Origin: Lysobacter antibioticus
GTDB lineage: Bacteria > Pseudomonadota > Gammaproteobacteria > Xanthomonadales > Xanthomonadaceae
DNA length: 39,369 nt
Assembly (NCBI RefSeq): GCF_000731095.1
Contig: NZ_JMTZ01000037.1
Location: 1 to 39,369, forward strand
Direction: 5' to 3'
Shown: positions 36,016 through 39,369 of the stretch, one piece after another
Layout of the letters: each line of letters begins with the position of its first letter
How positions within the stretch are numbered: the stretch's first letter is position 1
Notes under the pieces: model-generated
Database searches by the model: none
What the model was told of the DNA's origin: nothing
What the model saw: only the letters and a program-made list of their open reading frames with translations
Made by a program: the position numbers and the translations under genes

Positions 36016-37095
36016 TCAGCCGATGCGCAGCCGGTCGCCGTGGATGCCGTGGCGCTTGAGCAGCTTGCCGAGGTGCCGGCGCTCGGTGCGCGAGATCTCG
36101 GCGGCGTGGCTGATGTTGCCCTTGGCCTGTTGCATCAGGCCGATCAGGTAGGTGCGCTCGAACACTTCGATCGCTCGGCGCTTGGCCGAGGCGAAACCTT
36201 GTTCGTGCGGGATCGAATCGACCGGCGCCGAGTCGACAGACACCGAGTCGACAAGCGCGGATGCAACAAGCGCCGATTCGGCAGGCGCCCGCGCTTCGGC
36301 ATGGGCCGTCGCATCGGTCAGGCTCAGTTCCTCCACGCCGATATCCAGCCGGTCCGAGCGCAGACAGGCGCGCAGGATCGCGTTCTCCAACTCGCGCACG
36401 TTGCCGGGCCAGCGTTGCCGGGCCAACGCCTGCAACGCCGCAGGACTCCATTCGCGCGGCGGCATGTCCTGGTCGCGCACGACCTCCCGCAGCAGATGCC
36501 GGGCGAGCAGGACGATGTCGTCACCGCGTTCGCGCAGCGGCGGAAGGGCCACATACAAGGCGTTAAGGCGATACAGCAAGTCGCGGCGGAAGTGCCCGGC
36601 CTCGACCGCCGCGAGCAGCGAGATATTGGTCGCCGCGACGATACGCACGTCGGCCACTCGCAGCGGCCGTTCGCCGATCGCGCGAAACTCGCCGTTCTGC
36701 AGGAAGCGCAGCAGGATGGTCTGCGCACGCGCGGACAGGGAGTCGATCTCGTCGAGGAACAAGGTGCCGCCGTTCGCATATTCGACCAATCCGGGCTCGC
36801 TGGTACGCGCATCGGTAAAGGCGCCGCGGCGATGGCCGAACAGTTCCGATTCGAGCAATGAATCGGGCAGGGCGCCGCAATTGACCGGAACGAACGGCCC
36901 CAGGCTGCGCGGGCTGGCGTAGTGGACCTCGCGCGCGGCCAATTCCTTGCCGGTACCGGTCTCGCCTTCGATCAGGATCGGGGCATTGCAGCCGGCGTAA
37001 CGTCGCAGCAGGCGCCGGATGGCCTGCATCGGCTCGGACTCGCCGATCATCGACATAGACGGTCCCGTCGGCTTCGTTGCGGAAGTCCGTTGCAT
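36016..37095 (-). CDS. Sigma-54-dependent activator without sensory domain (PspF-like layout), probable eCIS regulator
   Basis: A 359-residue bacterial enhancer-binding protein. The AAA+ domain starts almost at once (Walker A GETGTGK 44-50; Walker B TLFLDEID 111-118). The sigma-54 contact loop reads GAFTDA (91-96) instead of GAFTGA. A linker of pentapeptide repeats (around VDSVSVDSAPVDS) leads to a C-terminal Fis-type helix-turn-helix (AKGNISHAAEISRTERRHLG). No receiver, GAF or PAS domain precedes the ATPase, so activity must be set by expression or a partner protein. AAGGAAG lies 7 bases before ATG 37095. It sits 218 bp upstream of the eCIS operon in the same direction. Confidence 0.92.
   Translation of the reverse strand: MQRTSATKPTGPSMSMIGESEPMQAIRRLLRRYAGCNAPILIEGETGTGKELAAREVHYASPRSLGPFVPVNCGALPDSLLESELFGHRRGAFTDARTSEPGLVEYANGGTLFLDEIDSLSARAQTILLRFLQNGEFRAIGERPLRVADVRIVAATNISLLAAVEAGHFRRDLLYRLNALYVALPPLRERGDDIVLLARHLLREVVRDQDMPPREWSPAALQALARQRWPGNVRELENAILRACLRSDRLDIGVEELSLTDATAHAEARAPAESALVASALVDSVSVDSAPVDSIPHEQGFASAKRRAIEVFERTYLIGLMQQAKGNISHAAEISRTERRHLGKLLKRHGIHGDRLRIG
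36212..36286. repeat. 15-bp imperfect tandem repeat in the activator linker
   Basis: Five units of 15 bp (36212, 36227, 36242, 36257, 36272) with a recurring GAGTCGAC-like core encode five pentapeptides in the order AESAL, VASAL, VDSVS, VDSAP, VDSIP. It lies between the AAA+ domain and the DNA-binding domain. Changes in copy number would keep the reading frame and alter linker length. Confidence 0.75.
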
Positions 37096-37462
37096 GACAC
37101 ATCTTCCTTGTCGCTTGGCTTCCGGCGCGGGCGTGCGACGCCGAAACGGGGGAGACGGGCCGCAGCCGCGGCCACCTGCTAGGGAACGTAAGCGATGGCG
37201 GACGGCGGCCAAACCGGGCGAGCGCCCAGGCCGTGGCCGTTCCGGCCCCCTCCCGCGTCGTGCGGCTGCCGCCTGCATCAAGGATGCGCAAACGCGTTGA
37301 AATTCGTCGAAAGCGCGAGGTAGCCGGTGCCATGACACCGCCCCGGGCCGTATCGGTCGGTTGCGCAGGCGTGCTGCGCGCGGCCTGTCCACGCTTGCGC
37401 GCACCGACGGCGACGACTAGCGTGTCGGCGGTCCGCGCTTCGCGCCGTTTCGAATCCATCTC
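37096..37462. other. Divergent intergenic region between the activator and the Ntn hydrolase
   Basis: This 367-bp region lies between divergent genes. No gene is supported. It contains a small operator-like dyad CGGTG-N6-CACCG (37325-37340) and a weak TTGAAA element near 37299, but no sigma-54 consensus on either strand. A promoter for each gene is expected here but not identifiable with confidence. Confidence 0.45.
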
Positions 37463-38485
37463 ATGACCTCCCGCCGTCGTTTCCTGCACAGCTCGTTGCT
37501 CGCCGCCACTTCCGCTGCCTTGCCTGCATTCGCCGCCACCGGGCAAGCCCCGGGGCGAGGCGGTACCGGTGCGAAGCTGGTGTCGACCTGGGACTTCGGC
37601 GTCGGCGCCAACCAGGCCGCCTGGCCGGTGCTCGCTGCCGGCGGCTCGGCGCTCGATGCGGTCGAGGCGGGCGCACGCTGGGCCGAAGCGGATTTGTGCA
37701 ACAGCACCGTCGGCCGCTGCGGCAACCCCGACCGCGACGGCGTGCTGACCCTGGACGCCAGCATCATGGACGGCGACGGCCGTTGCGGCGCGGTCGCCGC
37801 GCTCGAAGATATCGCCCATCCGGTCAGCGTCGCGCGCCGGGTCATGGAGCGCACGCCGCACGTGTTGCTGGTCGGCGCCGGGGCGCAGCAGTTCGCGATC
37901 GAGCAGGGCTTCCCGAAGCAGGCCCTGCTGACCGACAAGGCCCGCGCGGCCTGGCAGGAATGGCGCAAGACCTCGAAGTACGAACCGAAGATCAACGCCG
38001 AGCGTCTCGACACCGCCAAGCCCGGCGACAGCAGCAACCACGACACCCTCGGTATTCTCGCCATCGACGCCAGCGGCAAGCTCGCCGGCGCCTGCACCAC
38101 CAGCGGCATGGCCTGGAAACTGCACGGCCGGGTCGGCGACAGCCCCATCGTCGGTGCGGGGCTCTACGTCGACAACGAAGTCGGTGCCGCGACCGCGTCC
38201 GGCGTGGGCGAGGAAATGCTGCGCAACGCCGCGAGCTTCCTGGTGGTCGAGCTGATGCGGCAAGGCCGCAGCCCGGACGAGGCCTGCCGCGAGGCGATCG
38301 ACCGCCTGGTGCGCAAGCGTCCGCAAGCGAGCAAGACCTTGCAGGTCTGTTTCCTGGCGATCAACAAGCACGGCGAAGTCGGCGCGCACGCGCTGCACCG
38401 CGGCTTCGTCTACGCGGTTTGCGATGCCGGCAAACGCGATGCCTTGCTCGACTCGCGTTCGGTCTACACGACCGAACAGACGTGA
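37463..38485 (+). CDS. Tat-exported N4-(beta-N-acetylglucosaminyl)-L-asparaginase (aspartylglucosaminidase type)
   Basis: A 340-residue Ntn hydrolase of the asparaginase-2/aspartylglucosaminidase family. The Tat signal is SRRRFL (3-8) with a hydrophobic stretch and a likely cleavage near residues 24-25, so the enzyme should be periplasmic or secreted. The autocleavage site is H193-D194-T195, with T195 as the new N-terminal nucleophile, followed by the CTTSGMAWKLHGRVGDSPI segment of the substrate pocket. It probably splits the GlcNAc-Asn bond of glycoasparagines or hydrolyses related beta-aspartyl substrates. No good ribosome binding site is seen before ATG 37463. It is followed at once by cutC. 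Confidence 0.9.
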   Translation: MTSRRRFLHSSLLAATSAALPAFAATGQAPGRGGTGAKLVSTWDFGVGANQAAWPVLAAGGSALDAVEAGARWAEADLCNSTVGRCGNPDRDGVLTLDASIMDGDGRCGAVAALEDIAHPVSVARRVMERTPHVLLVGAGAQQFAIEQGFPKQALLTDKARAAWQEWRKTSKYEPKINAERLDTAKPGDSSNHDTLGILAIDASGKLAGACTTSGMAWKLHGRVGDSPIVGAGLYVDNEVGAATASGVGEEMLRNAASFLVVELMRQGRSPDEACREAIDRLVRKRPQASKTLQVCFLAINKHGEVGAHALHRGFVYAVCDAGKRDALLDSRSVYTTEQT

Positions 38486-38493
38486 GCGGCGCG

Positions 38494-39222
38494 ATGAGCC
38501 GGCGCAGCCTGGAAATCTCGGCGAATTCGCTGGGCTCGGCACTCGCCGCGCAAGCCGGCGGCGCCGACCGGGTCGAGCTGTGCGAGAACCTGGGCGAGGG
38601 CGGCACCACGCCGTCCTACGGCACGCTGGCGGTTGCCCGCGAGCGTCTGCGCATTCCGTTGTACGTGCTGATCCGCCCGCGCGGCGGCGACTTTCTCTAC
38701 GACGACTCCGAGCTTGCGGTGATGCGTGCCGACGTCGAGGCCTGCGTGCGGCTCGGCTGCGACGGGGTAGTGATCGGCGCGCTCGACGCCGACGGCGAGG
38801 TCGATGCTGCGACCTGCCGCGAGCTGATCGCAGCGGCCGGATCGCTCGGCGTGACTTTCCATCGCGCCTTCGATGCGGCGCGCGACCAGGGCCGGGCGTT
38901 GGAAGCGGCGATCGCTCTGGGTTGCGAGCGGATCCTGACCTCGGGCGGCGCTGCCGACGCCTGGAACGGCGCCGACCGTATCGCGGCGCTGGTGGAGCAG
39001 GCGGCCGGGCGCATCGGCTTGATGGCCGGTGCCGGTGTCACCGTGCAGAACATCGTCGCGCTCGCGCAGCGCGCGGCAGTCGGCGAGCTGCACGCCTCGG
39101 CCAAGATGCCGAAGCGCTCGGCGATGCGCTATCGCAACGAGGCGTTGGCGGGGTTGTCGGCGGATTGGGAGCAGAGCGATGAGCAGCGGGTGCGAGAGTT
39201 GGTGCGCGCCTTGCTCGGTTAG
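38494..39222 (+). CDS. cutC: CutC family protein
   Basis: A 242-residue TIM-barrel protein of the CutC family, historically tied to copper homeostasis although the biochemical role is disputed. Conserved segments include EISANSLGSALAAQAGGADR at the start, ELCENLGEGGTTPSYG, VLIRPRGGDFLY and FHRAFD, with HASAKM near the end. ATG 38494 was chosen; an in-frame GTG at 38482 would overlap the previous stop (GTGA) and add four residues. Probably cotranscribed with the Ntn hydrolase gene. Confidence 0.93.
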   Translation: MSRRSLEISANSLGSALAAQAGGADRVELCENLGEGGTTPSYGTLAVARERLRIPLYVLIRPRGGDFLYDDSELAVMRADVEACVRLGCDGVVIGALDADGEVDAATCRELIAAAGSLGVTFHRAFDAARDQGRALEAAIALGCERILTSGGAADAWNGADRIAALVEQAAGRIGLMAGAGVTVQNIVALAQRAAVGELHASAKMPKRSAMRYRNEALAGLSADWEQSDEQRVRELVRALLG

Positions 39223-39261
39223 TGGTGCATGGTCTTCGGGGGGGCGAATCGCGCTCCTCGG

Positions 39262-39285
39262 GTAGGAACGGCGCGAGCCGCGACC
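39262..39285. repeat. REP-like extragenic repeat, copy 1
   Basis: GTAGGAACGGCGCGAGCCGCGACC differs at only a few positions from the copy at 39327-39350 and contains a GCGGC/GCCGC-type dyad. Such 24-bp elements are, from memory, abundant between genes in Lysobacter and related genera. Confidence 0.75.
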
Positions 39286-39326
39286 GCGGTACTTCAATTT
39301 CTCGGCGCTACTGGACGTAGCTCCCT

Positions 39327-39350
39327 GTAGGAGCGGCGTAAGCCGCGACC
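39327..39350. repeat. REP-like extragenic repeat, copy 2
   Basis: GTAGGAGCGGCGTAAGCCGCGACC, in direct orientation 65 bp after copy 1. The dyad GCGGC-GTAA-GCCGC can form a small hairpin. A paired direct arrangement downstream of cutC is typical of REP clusters and could act as a terminator or REP-transposase target. Confidence 0.8.
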
Positions 39351-39369
39351 AAGGGATGGGTAGAGGCTG

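Noticed and set aside
36212-36286. CRISPR-like array
   Set aside because: Units are directly joined 15-mers without spacers and lie inside a coding region. No CRISPR array or cas gene is seen in the window.
37299-37330. Sigma-70 promoter (TTGAAA ... TAGCCG) for the Ntn hydrolase
   Set aside because: Weak -10 match and more than 130 bases from the start codon; not enough to call.

Overview
The window is strongly GC-rich, with GC-ending codons throughout, and has tightly packed genes. It looks like a chromosomal segment of a Lysobacter-type member of the Xanthomonadaceae/Lysobacteraceae. This rests on the codon use, on two copies of the GTAGGAgCGGCGtaaGCCGCGACC extragenic repeat at the right end, and on a lipase with a C-terminal region resembling the Xanthomonas-type T4SS effector signal. 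The assignment is inference; no rRNA or marker gene is present.

Left block (1-8359, + strand): a nitrate assimilation operon. It encodes a NarK/NasA transporter, NirB, NirD, a NasA-type molybdenum nitrate reductase and a uroporphyrinogen-III methyltransferase for siroheme. Its control region is readable base by base: an NtrC-like palindrome (232-248), a near-consensus sigma-54 promoter (363-378), then a leader with two hairpins that both carry the hexaloop AACGGC (A1, G4: the ANTAR-protein target signature), and an intrinsic terminator. The expected logic is NtrC/RpoN activation on nitrogen limitation plus nitrate-dependent antitermination by a NasR/NasT-type ANTAR protein that is not in the window.

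8514-9665 (+): an alpha/beta-hydrolase (lipase-like) with an XVIPCD-like tail, possibly an antibacterial T4SS effector, with no visible immunity gene beside it.

Central block (35797 down to 9838, - strand): one 21-gene, about 26 kb operon for an extracellular contractile injection system (eCIS). In transcription order: small winged-helix-like protein, sheath, tube, zinc-ribbon baseplate-type protein, disordered protein, DUF4255 cap, AAA+ ATPase, 86-aa protein, DUF4157 (eCIS-core) protein, three unrecognised proteins, CIS-tube/adaptor protein, LysM/gpX-like protein, gp27-like hub, OB-fold spike, PAAR tip, gp25 wedge, two gp6/J-type baseplate proteins, a gpI-type tail protein, and a DUF6519 protein. 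Most junctions are ATGA/TGATG overlaps or under 35 bp. No capsid, terminase, integrase or lysis gene is present, so this is not a prophage. I find no recognisable tape measure or tail fibre.

Right block: directly upstream of the eCIS operon, in the same direction, lies a sigma-54 activator gene with no sensory domain and a variant GAFTDA loop. A near-perfect sigma-54 promoter sits 35 bp upstream of the first eCIS gene, and two palindromic sites about 150-180 bp upstream of its inferred start are candidate activator sites. The window therefore holds a self-contained RpoN-controlled eCIS locus. Divergent from the activator are a Tat-exported aspartylglucosaminidase-type Ntn hydrolase and CutC, followed by two REP-like repeats.
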